Source: Sulfopaludibacter sp035606355 (lineage in GTDB: Bacteria > Acidobacteriota > Terriglobia > Bryobacterales > Bryobacteraceae). From it: DNA of 64,000 nucleotides. The DNA lies in assembly GCA_035606355.1 (NCBI GenBank), contig DATNFO010000018.1, positions 186,001 to 250,000 on the forward strand, given 5' to 3'. Under the pieces are notes generated by a model, which searched no databases, was not told the DNA's origin, and saw only the letters and a list, made by a program, of their open reading frames with translations. This document shows positions 51,368 through 59,820 of this stretch, in pieces. The first letter of the stretch is position 1. Each line of letters opens with the position of its first letter. A program made the position numbers and the translations under genes.

Positions 51368-52501
51368 TTACGCGGCGTGAAGCGTGGGCTGCGCCAGACC
51401 GGCCTGGCGCAGGAGAATGAACTCGCTGACGTGCTCGGCAGTGAGGATGCCCACCAACCGGTCGTCTTTATCGATGACGAGAGCGACAGCTCCCGCGGCC
51501 GCGAGTTTCGGCAGGGCATCGCTCAGCGGTGTTTCGGGCGTGAGGCGGAGAAACTCGCGGTCCATCGCGCCGGCCACGTAAGAATCCGCACCGTGAGTCA
51601 TCAAAGCGCGCACCAGCCCGGAGCGCGTGAGCAGTCCGATCACGGAATCGCCGAGCATGACGGGGAAGTCGTGCTGGGTGGTGGTGAGCAGCAATTGCCC
51701 GGCATCGCGCAGCGAGTCGCCGTGGTGAAGCGAGCGGAAATCCGTGATTGCCGCGGCGCTCACCGGGAAGCCCGACGTGAACAGGCGTCCTTTCGCCGTG
51801 GCGCCTTCCTGCAGCGCTCCCAGATAGACGAACAGCGCGACAAACATCAGCATGAAGTTGCCCCACAGCAGGCCGGCCAACCCCATCAAGATGGCGAACA
51901 TCTGTCCCGCGCCGGCGGCGATGCGTGTGGCATCGTCGATCGGCCGCTTCAAGGCTAACAGCGACCGCAGAATGCGGCCTCCATCCATCGGATACGCCGG
52001 CAGCAAGTTGAAGAGCCAGAGCAGCAGGTTACCGAAGGCGATGCGCTGCAGGAGATTGGCATCGGTGGGGTTACGCAAATCCATGACGTTTACGAAGCCC
52101 TGCCGAGTGGAGAGCCAGCCGATCAGCACGGCCGCGATCAGAAAGTTCACCATTGGCCCGGCGAGCGCGATCCACAGCTCTTCCCGCGGCTTGGGCTCGC
52201 GCTCCGGGCGCGAGACTCCGCCGATGGGAAACATGACGATTTCGATAGTACGGATTCCGTAGTGGCGCGCCACCAGCGTGTGGCCGACCTCATGCAGCAG
52301 CACGGAGGCGAACAACGCCACCACATACAATGCCGTGAACGCGCCGGACTGCTTCTCGCCGACACCGATGAACAGCAGAAATACCAGCAACAGGATGAAG
52401 GTGAAGTGAAAGCGCACGGGCACGCCGAAAATCTTCAGCGTGCCCAGGCTGCCCGCGATGGGTTTGTTGTTGGGGTTAGGCTGGCTGCTGTTTGGCGGCA
52501 C
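51368..52501 (-). CDS. M50 site-2 protease with two CBS domains
   Basis: The 377-residue membrane protease starts at GTG 52501, with GGAG 8 nt upstream. It has HEVGH (70-74) in a transmembrane helix, the third ligand in NLLPAYPMDGGRIL (Asp173), and a C-terminal pair of CBS modules (SLRDAGQLLLTTTQHDFPVM and ETPLSDALPKLAAAGAVALV). CBS pairs sense adenine nucleotides, so cleavage may respond to energy state. The start codon lies within the last 26 bp of the 58-aa gene, so translation is probably coupled. The downstream gene is an HtrA protease. Confidence 0.9.
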   Translation of the reverse strand: MPPNSSQPNPNNKPIAGSLGTLKIFGVPVRFHFTFILLLVFLLFIGVGEKQSGAFTALYVVALFASVLLHEVGHTLVARHYGIRTIEIVMFPIGGVSRPEREPKPREELWIALAGPMVNFLIAAVLIGWLSTRQGFVNVMDLRNPTDANLLQRIAFGNLLLWLFNLLPAYPMDGGRILRSLLALKRPIDDATRIAAGAGQMFAILMGLAGLLWGNFMLMFVALFVYLGALQEGATAKGRLFTSGFPVSAAAITDFRSLHHGDSLRDAGQLLLTTTQHDFPVMLGDSVIGLLTRSGLVRALMTHGADSYVAGAMDREFLRLTPETPLSDALPKLAAAGAVALVIDKDDRLVGILTAEHVSEFILLRQAGLAQPTLHAA

Positions 52502-52652
52502 TCGCGCGACTCCGCACCAGCATCATTGCACCAACTCCGCATGCAGCGGCCAAGGTGGCCGCGCCGATCGCCCGGCGGTGGCGGATGGCATTGCGATACT
52601 TCCACAGAACACGCCGGTACTTCCACGCAAATTTCATTTTTCGAAGCGTCAT
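52476..52652 (-). CDS. 58-residue basic membrane-type protein
   Basis: This short gene starts at ATG 52652, with AAGGGAGGA immediately upstream, and ends at 52476 inside the start of the M50 gene. The product begins MTLRKMKFAWKYRRVLWKY, strongly basic, has one hydrophobic segment (IGAATLAAACGVGAMMLV), and ends in KQQPA. It lies 18 nt after the WG-repeat gene and overlaps the M50 gene by 26 bp, in an operon of envelope proteins. I know no homologue. The good ribosome site and coupling make it likely real; it may be a regulator or subunit of the protease. Confidence 0.65.
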   Translation of the reverse strand: MTLRKMKFAWKYRRVLWKYRNAIRHRRAIGAATLAAACGVGAMMLVRSRASAAKQQPA

Positions 52653-52670
52653 GCGTTCCTCCCTTGAGCG

Positions 52671-53672
52671 TTACGCGGTTGGGTTCCAGACGAAGCGGCC
52701 ATCGCGGTTGACATACCCCCACTGAGCGCCGAGCTGCACGGGCGCAAGCTCGCGGCTGAACGGGCGGGCATTGTCGAATTGCGGATTGATGACCATCTTG
52801 CCTTGCTTGTCGATGTATCCCCAGCGGTTGCCCACACGCACGGGCGCGCGGCCGTCGGAGAAGTCGTAGGCGGCGGCATATTGCGGGTTCACGGCCATGT
52901 TGCCGTTCTTGTCGATATAGCCGATACGGCCGGCGGTGGCGACCATGGCGAGGCCGTCCGAGTAGGCGCGGGCTTCGTCGAATTGCGGATTCACGGTAAT
53001 GTGGCCGGCGCGATCGATGTAGCCCCACTTATCGCCCACGCGCACTGCGGCGCGATCTTCATAGAAGTTTTGGGCCGAGTCGAACTGCGGGTTGATCACC
53101 CACTTGCCGGCGCGGTCGATATAGCCGTAACGATTGCCGATGCGCACCAGCGCGAGACCGTCGGAGAAGGGAAGCGCCTCATCGAATTGCGGCTGGATCG
53201 CCATCTTTCCATCTTTGTCGATGTATCCGGCGCGCGTGTTCGGTCCGCCGGAGACTGCAGCAAGGCCATCGGAGAACAGGAGCGGGCTTGGCCCCGTCGG
53301 TTGGAAGCGCGGCGGAATCACCATTTTTCCGTGCTTATCGATGAAGCCCCAGACTCCATTGACGCGGACCCCCGCCAGCCCCTCGGCGAACGGCGAAGCA
53401 CTTTGGAACTCCGGATTGATCGCGATTTTTCCGCTGGTATCGATATAACCCGCCCGGCCGCCGGCATCCACCACCGCCAGCCCATCGGAAAACGGAGCCG
53501 CAGCATTGAACTGCGGCGCGATCTTTACATGTCCCGAGCTATCCATGAAACCGGCGCGACCGTTTTCGCGAATCAGGAAGAGGCCGCTGAGTTGAGAACC
53601 CGGTTTGGGCGCCTCGCGGCGGCTGCATGCCGCGGTCAGGCACAGAAGTACCAGGATGGGACTCCAGCGCAT
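52671..53672 (-). CDS. WG-repeat lipoprotein
   Basis: The 333-residue product has a lipobox (VLLCLTAAC) and then about eight repeats of the WG type: G-Y-I-D-x-x-G-K followed by a P-x-F and F-S-D-G-L-A-x-V, for example YGYIDRAGKWVINPQF and WGYIDKQGKMVINPQF. These form small beta repeats that bind partner proteins in other bacteria. GGAGG precedes the ATG. It is the first gene of the run with the 58-aa protein, the M50-CBS protease and HtrA, and it could present clients or signals to those proteases. Confidence 0.9.
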   Translation of the reverse strand: MRWSPILVLLCLTAACSRREAPKPGSQLSGLFLIRENGRAGFMDSSGHVKIAPQFNAAAPFSDGLAVVDAGGRAGYIDTSGKIAINPEFQSASPFAEGLAGVRVNGVWGFIDKHGKMVIPPRFQPTGPSPLLFSDGLAAVSGGPNTRAGYIDKDGKMAIQPQFDEALPFSDGLALVRIGNRYGYIDRAGKWVINPQFDSAQNFYEDRAAVRVGDKWGYIDRAGHITVNPQFDEARAYSDGLAMVATAGRIGYIDKNGNMAVNPQYAAAYDFSDGRAPVRVGNRWGYIDKQGKMVINPQFDNARPFSRELAPVQLGAQWGYVNRDGRFVWNPTA

Positions 53673-53736
53673 AATCCACCTCCAGTAGTACCCGAGTGCA
53701 GATGCCGGACCAGTGGAATGTTTCTTACCAATCAGC

Positions 53737-53742
53737 TATACT
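53737..53742 (+). promoter_or_regulatory. predicted -10 box (TATACT) of the 40-aa gene
   Basis: TATACT lies 19 nt before the ATG at 53762, with GGAG between them as ribosome site, so this gene has an ordinary leader. Confidence 0.35.
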
Positions 53743-53761
53743 GCCCACTTCGGAGTAATCT

Positions 53762-53884
53762 ATGATCCAAGCCGCACTGACTCCAGAGAACGTTAAATTG
53801 ATTTCCGGAATACTGGCCGTGGTGCTGGTCGGAATTATCATCATGCGCCGCAAGGGCAAGAAGAAGACCGAGGACGAGTTTTAG
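53762..53884 (+). CDS. 40-residue single-helix membrane protein
   Basis: The frame from ATG 53762 encodes a polar N terminus (MIQAALTPENVK), one hydrophobic helix (LISGILAVVLVGIIIM), and a charged tail (RRKGKKKTEDEF). GGAG is 6 nt upstream and TATACT further upstream, so it has its own expression signals, divergent from the WG-repeat operon. The stop overlaps the LarE stop on the other strand. The lysine-rich tail should lie in the cytoplasm. I do not recognise the family; a role as a small membrane adaptor is plausible. Confidence 0.6.
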   Translation: MIQAALTPENVKLISGILAVVLVGIIIMRRKGKKKTEDEF

Positions 53885-54729
53885 GAACGGGCGGGTTTTA
53901 GAACTTCGTTCAAAGACCCTTGACGATAGCCCTCCAGATCGAGGGCTACGTACCGGAAGCCCAAACCGCGGAAGATGGCCGTCAGCTTTTTCGCCATTTC
54001 CAGGTTGAGGGCTTTTTCCATTTCCGCAGGCGCCACTTCGATGCGCGCAACGTCGCCATGGAAGCGCACCCGGAACTGCCGGAACCCGAGCGACTTCATC
54101 TCTTCCTCGCCGGCTTCCACCGTCTTCACGGTTTCGATGCTGACCGGTGTTCCGTACGGCACTCGCGAACTCAGGCAGGCCGACGCGGGACGGTCCCACG
54201 TGGGCAGTCCGGCCCGCCGCGAAAGCTCCCTGATTTCCGCCTTGGTTAAACCGGCATCCACCAGCGGCGCCGCCACCTGATGGCTGCGCGCCGCGTTCTG
54301 GCCGGGACGATAGTCGCCCAAATCGTCAACGTTTACGCCGTAAACGATATTGGTGAATCCTCGTTCCGCGCCCACTTCTTCCAGCCGCGTGAAGAGTTCG
54401 TCCTTGCAATGGAAGCAGCGATTGGCGTCATTCTTGACGTAATCGGGATTGTCGAACTCGTGCGTTTCAATGTACTCGTGGCGGATGCCGAACTGCCGCG
54501 CGAAGGCTTCGGCATCGCGCTTGTGCGATTCGGGGATTGATGCGGAATCGGCTGTGATGGCTACCGCGTTATCGCCCACGGCTTGTTTGGCGGCCCAGGC
54601 GAGGTAGGCGGAATCCGTTCCCCCGGAGAAGGCTACGATGACGCGCCCCATCTGCCGCAGCAGCGCGATGAGGCGGTCTTCTTTTTCCCGCAGCCTTCCG
54701 GGGTTCGAGATTTCGACGATCGCAGCCAT
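53881..54729 (-). CDS. larE: ATP-dependent sacrificial sulfur transferase LarE
   Basis: The 282-residue PP-loop enzyme has the ATP-binding SGGTDSAYL near residue 35, ITADSASIPESH, a CFHCKDELF segment, VYGVNVDDLGDYRPG, and the family sulfur-donor region WDRPASACLSSRVPYGTP, whose cysteine would be the sacrificial residue. LarE inserts sulfur into the nickel-pincer cofactor used by lactate racemase and relatives. No larA, larB or larC is in the window. It lies 11 nt after gyrA and is likely co-transcribed. Confidence 0.88.
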   Translation of the reverse strand: MAAIVEISNPGRLREKEDRLIALLRQMGRVIVAFSGGTDSAYLAWAAKQAVGDNAVAITADSASIPESHKRDAEAFARQFGIRHEYIETHEFDNPDYVKNDANRCFHCKDELFTRLEEVGAERGFTNIVYGVNVDDLGDYRPGQNAARSHQVAAPLVDAGLTKAEIRELSRRAGLPTWDRPASACLSSRVPYGTPVSIETVKTVEAGEEEMKSLGFRQFRVRFHGDVARIEVAPAEMEKALNLEMAKKLTAIFRGLGFRYVALDLEGYRQGSLNEVLKPARS

Positions 54730-54740
54730 CCCCTTCCAGT

Positions 54741-57278
54741 TTACTGGACCGGGAGACTTTCCTGCCCGTTCCCGTTGCCGGGCTCGGAATCGGGGATGAG
54801 CGAAGCGGCGGCTACCTTGTCGCCTTCGTCCAAATTGACCAGCCGGACGCCTTGCGTAGAGCGCCCTGCCTGGCGAATGGTGGAGGATTCGATGCGGATG
54901 ATCTTGCCGTTCTGGCTGACGATCATCAGATCGGAGTCTTCGCGCACGGAAAGAATCGCGACCACCCTTCCTGTCTTGGTGGTGGTCTTCATGTTGATGA
55001 CGCCCTTGCCGCCGCGCGCGGTTAGCCGGTAATCCTCCAGCGGAGTGCGTTTCCCGTAGCCTTGTTCCGCGATGGAGAGGATCAGGCAGTCCTTATCTAC
55101 AACTTCCATGCCCACGAGGTAATCGCCCTCGGCAAGATCCATCGCGCGGACACCGCGTGCCTGGCGGCCCATCGGGCGCACCTGGCTTTCGATGAAGCGA
55201 ATGGCCTGGCCTTCGTGCGAGCCGAGGAAGATGAAGTTGTCGCCGTGAGTGATGCGCGCGGCGATGAGCTCGTCGCCTTCGTCCAGCGACACTGCAATGA
55301 TGCCGCGAGACATCGGGTTATCGAACTCCGTCAACTCGCTCTTCTTGATGACGCCGTGCTTGGTGACCATCACGATGAACTGGTCTGGCACGAAATCCTT
55401 CACGGCCAGGAACGCCTTCACGGTCTCATCCGGCTGCAGGTTGATGAGATTGCTGATGTGCTTGCCTTTGCCGGTGGTGCTGGCATCTGGCAACTCGTAC
55501 GCCTTCAGCCAGTAGACCCGGCCGCGATTGGTGAAGATCAGCAGATAGCTGTGGGTGGAAGTTACGATCAGATGCTCCACCATATCTTCGGTGCGCGTAC
55601 CCATCCCGATGCGGCCCTTGCCGCCGCGGGTCTGGCGGCGATATGTGTCCACCGACGTGCGCTTCAGGTACCCGCCGCGCGTGACCGTGACCGCGACGTC
55701 TTCCACCGCGACCAGGTCTTCCAGCTTGATATCGCCGGGGTCGTCGACAATCTGTGTGCGGCGCTCGTCGCCGAACTCCTTCTGCACTTCGCGCAGCTCT
55801 TTGACGATGAGCGCGCGCAGCACTTTGTCGCTGCCCAGGATTTCGAGATACTCGGTGATGCGGCGCTGAATGTCGGCCAGTTCATCGAGAATCTTCTGCT
55901 GCTCCATGCCGGTCAGGCGCTGGAGTTGCAGTTCGATGATGGCTTGCGCCTGGCGCTCGGTGAACTCAAACCGGGCGATCAATGACTCGCGCGCTTCTTT
56001 CGGCTGCTTGGCGGCGCGGATCAGCGCAATCACTTCGTCGAGATGATCCAGCGCCTTCTGGAAGCCGAGCAAGATGTGCTCGCGTTCGCGCGCCTTGCGC
56101 AGTTCGTATTCCGTGCGGCGGCGGACCACTTCGACGCGGTGCTCGATGAAGTGCTTGATGACCTCGACAATGCCAAGCTCGCGCGGCTGCCCGTTGACGA
56201 TGGACAGCATGATCACGCCGAAGCCGATCTGCAGTTGCGAGTGCTTATAGAGGTTGTTGAGTACGACTTCGGCCTGCTCGCCGCGCTTCAGCTCCATCAC
56301 GATGCGCATGCCGTCGCGATCGCTTTCATCGCGAATGTCGCCGATGCCTTCGATCCGCTTCTCATTGACGAGGGAGGCGATCTGCTCAATCAGCTTGCTC
56401 TTGTTGACCTGGTACGGGATCTCCGTTACCACGATCTGCTCGCGATCCTTCCCCAGTTTCTCGGTCGCCGCCTTGGCGCGCAGCTTGAGCTGGCCGCGGC
56501 CGCGCGTGTACGCATCCACGATCCCGCTGCGGCCCAAAATAAATCCGCCGGTCGGGAAGTCCGGACCGGGCACCATCTCCAGAATTTTGCTGAGCGGCGC
56601 GCCCGGGTTGTGGATGAGATGGACGGCGGCCTCGATGACTTCGGTCAGATTGTGCGGGGGAATGTTCGTCGCCATGCCGACCGCGATGCCGCTCGAACCA
56701 TTGACCAGCAGGTTCGGAATGCGCGTCGGAAGGACTTCGGGTTCCTGTTCGGAGTCGTCGTAGTTGGGCCGGAAATCGACCGTTTCTTTATCGAGGTCCT
56801 CGAGCAGCGCGGTGGCGACGCGCGCCAGGCGAGCTTCCGTGTACCGGTCGGCCGCGGGCGGATCGCCATCGACGGATCCGAAATTTCCCTGACCGGCCAC
56901 CAGCGGATACCGCATCGCGAACGGCTGCGCCATGCGGACTAACGCGTCGTATACCGCGAGGTTGCCGTGCGGGTGATACTTACCCATGACGTCGCCGACG
57001 ATGCGGGCGCATTTGCGGGTCGGCCGGTTGGGCTGGAGGCCCATCTGCTGCATGGCATAGAGGATGCGGCGGTGCACCGGCTTGAGGCCGTCGCGGATGT
57101 CCGGCAGGGCGCGCCCGATGATCACGCTCATGGCGTAATCCAGGTACGACCGCTTCATTTCGTCTTCGATATTGGTCGAAATGAGATTGCGGTTGCCGCC
57201 GTCTCCGCCGGGCATTCCGGGCAGGGGCGGCTGCCCTCCGGGAGGTGGACCCTGAGGTGGTAATTCGGAATCGGCCAA
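54741..57278 (-). CDS. gyrA: DNA gyrase subunit A
   Basis: The 845-residue protein starts at TTG 57278, with AGGAG 6 nt upstream, and has a Pro/Gly-rich N-terminal extension of about 35 residues. The active-site tyrosine is Tyr146 in RYTEAR. The helix that binds quinolones reads KYHPHGNLAVYDALV. The C-terminal domain has beta-pinwheel blades and the GyrA box region QTRGGKGRIGM, so this is gyrase rather than topoisomerase IV. It cuts and rejoins DNA to introduce negative supercoils with GyrB, which lies outside the window. larE follows 11 nt later. Confidence 0.96.
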   Translation of the reverse strand: MADSELPPQGPPPGGQPPLPGMPGGDGGNRNLISTNIEDEMKRSYLDYAMSVIIGRALPDIRDGLKPVHRRILYAMQQMGLQPNRPTRKCARIVGDVMGKYHPHGNLAVYDALVRMAQPFAMRYPLVAGQGNFGSVDGDPPAADRYTEARLARVATALLEDLDKETVDFRPNYDDSEQEPEVLPTRIPNLLVNGSSGIAVGMATNIPPHNLTEVIEAAVHLIHNPGAPLSKILEMVPGPDFPTGGFILGRSGIVDAYTRGRGQLKLRAKAATEKLGKDREQIVVTEIPYQVNKSKLIEQIASLVNEKRIEGIGDIRDESDRDGMRIVMELKRGEQAEVVLNNLYKHSQLQIGFGVIMLSIVNGQPRELGIVEVIKHFIEHRVEVVRRRTEYELRKAREREHILLGFQKALDHLDEVIALIRAAKQPKEARESLIARFEFTERQAQAIIELQLQRLTGMEQQKILDELADIQRRITEYLEILGSDKVLRALIVKELREVQKEFGDERRTQIVDDPGDIKLEDLVAVEDVAVTVTRGGYLKRTSVDTYRRQTRGGKGRIGMGTRTEDMVEHLIVTSTHSYLLIFTNRGRVYWLKAYELPDASTTGKGKHISNLINLQPDETVKAFLAVKDFVPDQFIVMVTKHGVIKKSELTEFDNPMSRGIIAVSLDEGDELIAARITHGDNFIFLGSHEGQAIRFIESQVRPMGRQARGVRAMDLAEGDYLVGMEVVDKDCLILSIAEQGYGKRTPLEDYRLTARGGKGVINMKTTTKTGRVVAILSVREDSDLMIVSQNGKIIRIESSTIRQAGRSTQGVRLVNLDEGDKVAAASLIPDSEPGNGNGQESLPVQ

Positions 57279-57421
57279 GACTTGCTCCTGATTTAGGGTA
57301 AGTCTTATTTTACCAAGAATTTGAGCGGAAGGCGAGAGCGGCGGGGTGAAGCTTGATCTTCTCCCTTTATTCGCCTGTTACGCCGCCGTGCGGCCGTGAG
57401 GACAGGGCAAGAACGCCTGCG

Positions 57422-57462
57422 TCGGCGCTCCCGCGCCGATTTGGGACCGGGCAGGAGCCCGG
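57422..57462. repeat. two short hairpins between M14 gene and gyrA
   Basis: TCGGCGC pairs with GCGCCGA around TCCC (57422-57439), and CCGGGC pairs with GCCCGG around AGGA (57447-57462). They lie in the 214-bp gap 57279-57492, in which I see no gene. Confidence 0.65.
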
Positions 57463-57492
57463 CGGATACGCGGCGTGCTCGGCGTCCAGGGA

Positions 57493-59820
57493 TTACATTG
57501 TCAGGGCGTTGAAAAACATCTTGAACGTCAGGTAGCTTTGCGCCCGATACTGCGGCCTCATTCCGAACAGCACCACGTGGCCGGAGCCCATTGGCGCGTC
57601 GATTAGCGCGGCGCGGTTGGCGATGGACTTTTCGCCCACCAGCCAGCCGGATGCCAACAGCCCCGACGCCGGGTAGCGCGCCACTACCGGCAACTGCGTC
57701 TCCCATGCCGGACTGTGCTCGCTCCAGATGGCGATCTCCGCCGGGACTCCATAGGCCAGCGGACTTTTGGTATCGACGTGGACGTTCAGCAGCGACCCCG
57801 GCGAGTAGTATTCATTGGGATCGCGCGGCGCGACGTTGCGCGCCTGAACTCCTAAGTGCGCGATGGCGTATTCGCCGGCGGTGTTCAGGAAAATGAGCGT
57901 GCCGCCTTGATTGGCGAATGCCTTCAGCGCATCCGCCCCCTTGGCTTCGAGGCCGCCCGTGTACTCCGGCGGCATAGACCTCGCGGGGAAGCCGCTCTGA
58001 ATGCTGCCGGCGGCCTGCTGCGCGAACACGATGCAATCAAATTTCTGCCGCAAATTGCCGGCTTGAATATCGGCATTGCGTACGCCGGTATAGGCGAAGC
58101 CGAACTGCTCCAGCAGCCAGCGGGTCCAACCTTCGTCCATATTCGGCTGCCAAGGCTGATACAGCGCAATGCGCGGACGCTTCAGTTGTTTCCATTCCGC
58201 GCGCTCGGCCAGGGAGAAGTCGCCCGAGGCCGGGTCTCGCCACACGGGCCGACCGGCGGCCCACGCCTTGTTGACCGCGTTCCACGAATCCGTGTCGGCG
58301 GCGCTTAGCATCGGACCGGATTTCGGGGCCGGAGCCTGCCACTCGCCGCTGAACGGCACTGGCGAATTCACGGCCTTCACATCGACGCCGAACAGCAGCG
58401 GCAGCGTGTGCGCGGTTACGTCGTAGGGCCGCTTCGGCGGACCACCGGGGTACAGGCGATCTTCCGGGTAGTGCTGCCGCTCCAGCAGCGCCTTGGCCCA
58501 ACCGCTGTACGGCTGATGCATGGAGATCACCGCGCTTCCATCCGCGCCGCGCCCCACCTCCACCATGCCGAAGCGCAGTGTGTCGATCATCCGCCGCGCC
58601 GCGCCGGGGTCGCGCTGATCCGCCGAAATGACGAAGCCCCAGGGCTCGGTGCGCGCGGTCTGCCGCTGCCCCACCTTATAGAAGTTGCGCAGCAGCTCAT
58701 CGCGATGCAGCGCCGAGTTGTACATCAGCGAATCGAAGGCAATCAACTGGTAATCGATAATGTCCCGCAGATGCCACGTGCCACCCATCCACGGCTCCAG
58801 GTAATTCCAGCTTTTCTCGCGCGGGTTATAGCCCAGGCCGCTCTGCGCAAGATCGTCCGGGCCGAGGGTGACGGGCGTTGCGATGCGGGCGCTGGCGCTC
58901 TCGGTCAGCAGGCGCAGGCCGGCGTGAAACGCCTGATAGTGGCGCGACGGCGTCCAGAAATCGTAAACGCCGTGGATGGTGACTCCGGTCTTGCCGGCCG
59001 CTGTCAGGCTGCTGGCCATTGCCGTCCCCATCATATTCATCTCCTGCATGAGGATGGCGTCGATGTTCGGTTCCGTCGGATCCAGCCATGGCGGCACGAA
59101 CATGCGCGCGCCGTTGGCCGCCATCTGGTGAACGTCGTAGACCACCTCGGGATGCCACACGTTGTGCAGCTTGGAAATGGTAAGGCGCGTTTCCGGCTGC
59201 GAGAAGATGTACCAGTCGCGGTTGTTATCGTGACCCACGTACTTGTGATAGAGCTCAGGCGGGTCGCTGCCTTCGTATGGCGTGCCGAGCGTCTTGCGAT
59301 ACCAGCGGGTCACAATGTCCACGCCGTCGGGATTCAGACTTGGGACCAACAGCAGGATTGTGTTTTTGAAAATCTCGCGGTTGTGCGGCGTATCCTCGGT
59401 CAAGAGTTTGTAGGCGTACTCCACCGCGGTATGCGTGCTGGCGATTTCCGTGGCGTGGATGGAGCACGTGAGCAGGACGATGGTCTTGCCTTCCGGGAAG
59501 AGTTTTTCGGCCTCCGCGGGCGACGTCTTACGGGGATCGGCCAGCCTCTGCTGGATCGAGATATACCTGTCTAAGTGCTTCAGGGTCTCCGGCTCGGCGA
59601 TGGTCGCAACAATGAACGGCCGTCCGTCGGCCGTCTTTCCGAGCTCGTCAAATTTGATGCGGTCGCTCGATTTCGCCAATTGCTGGAAGTAGCCGACCAC
59701 TTTGTCCCAGTCGAGCACCGTCTTGTCCTGGCCGATGGGGTGGCCGAACCAGCTTTGCGGGGTGGGCACCGCGCCGAAGGCTCCGTAGGCGGCAAGCGCA
59801 ATCGAAAGAAGCAGTTTCAC
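57493..59820 (-). CDS. M14 family zinc carboxypeptidase, secreted
   Basis: The 775-residue protein has a signal peptide (MKLLLSIALAAYGAFGA). Its M14 domain has the zinc motif SIHATEIAST (H-x-x-E), LVPSLNPDGVD, HDNNRDWYIFSQPETR, and the third zinc histidine in VVYDVHQMAANG. A large C-terminal part (from about 540: PRIALYQPW, QKFDCIVFAQQAAG, FANQGGTLIFLN) resembles a class I glutamine-amidotransferase fold without an obvious catalytic Cys. It should trim peptides in the periplasm or outside. The ATG overlaps the class V aminotransferase stop by 4 bp. Confidence 0.88.
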   Translation of the reverse strand: MKLLLSIALAAYGAFGAVPTPQSWFGHPIGQDKTVLDWDKVVGYFQQLAKSSDRIKFDELGKTADGRPFIVATIAEPETLKHLDRYISIQQRLADPRKTSPAEAEKLFPEGKTIVLLTCSIHATEIASTHTAVEYAYKLLTEDTPHNREIFKNTILLLVPSLNPDGVDIVTRWYRKTLGTPYEGSDPPELYHKYVGHDNNRDWYIFSQPETRLTISKLHNVWHPEVVYDVHQMAANGARMFVPPWLDPTEPNIDAILMQEMNMMGTAMASSLTAAGKTGVTIHGVYDFWTPSRHYQAFHAGLRLLTESASARIATPVTLGPDDLAQSGLGYNPREKSWNYLEPWMGGTWHLRDIIDYQLIAFDSLMYNSALHRDELLRNFYKVGQRQTARTEPWGFVISADQRDPGAARRMIDTLRFGMVEVGRGADGSAVISMHQPYSGWAKALLERQHYPEDRLYPGGPPKRPYDVTAHTLPLLFGVDVKAVNSPVPFSGEWQAPAPKSGPMLSAADTDSWNAVNKAWAAGRPVWRDPASGDFSLAERAEWKQLKRPRIALYQPWQPNMDEGWTRWLLEQFGFAYTGVRNADIQAGNLRQKFDCIVFAQQAAGSIQSGFPARSMPPEYTGGLEAKGADALKAFANQGGTLIFLNTAGEYAIAHLGVQARNVAPRDPNEYYSPGSLLNVHVDTKSPLAYGVPAEIAIWSEHSPAWETQLPVVARYPASGLLASGWLVGEKSIANRAALIDAPMGSGHVVLFGMRPQYRAQSYLTFKMFFNALTM

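Noticed and set aside
57305..57490. Possible small RNA or tRNA gene in the gyrA-M14 gap
   Set aside because: No cloverleaf with an anticodon arm or CCA-type end could be drawn; only two short hairpins are seen.
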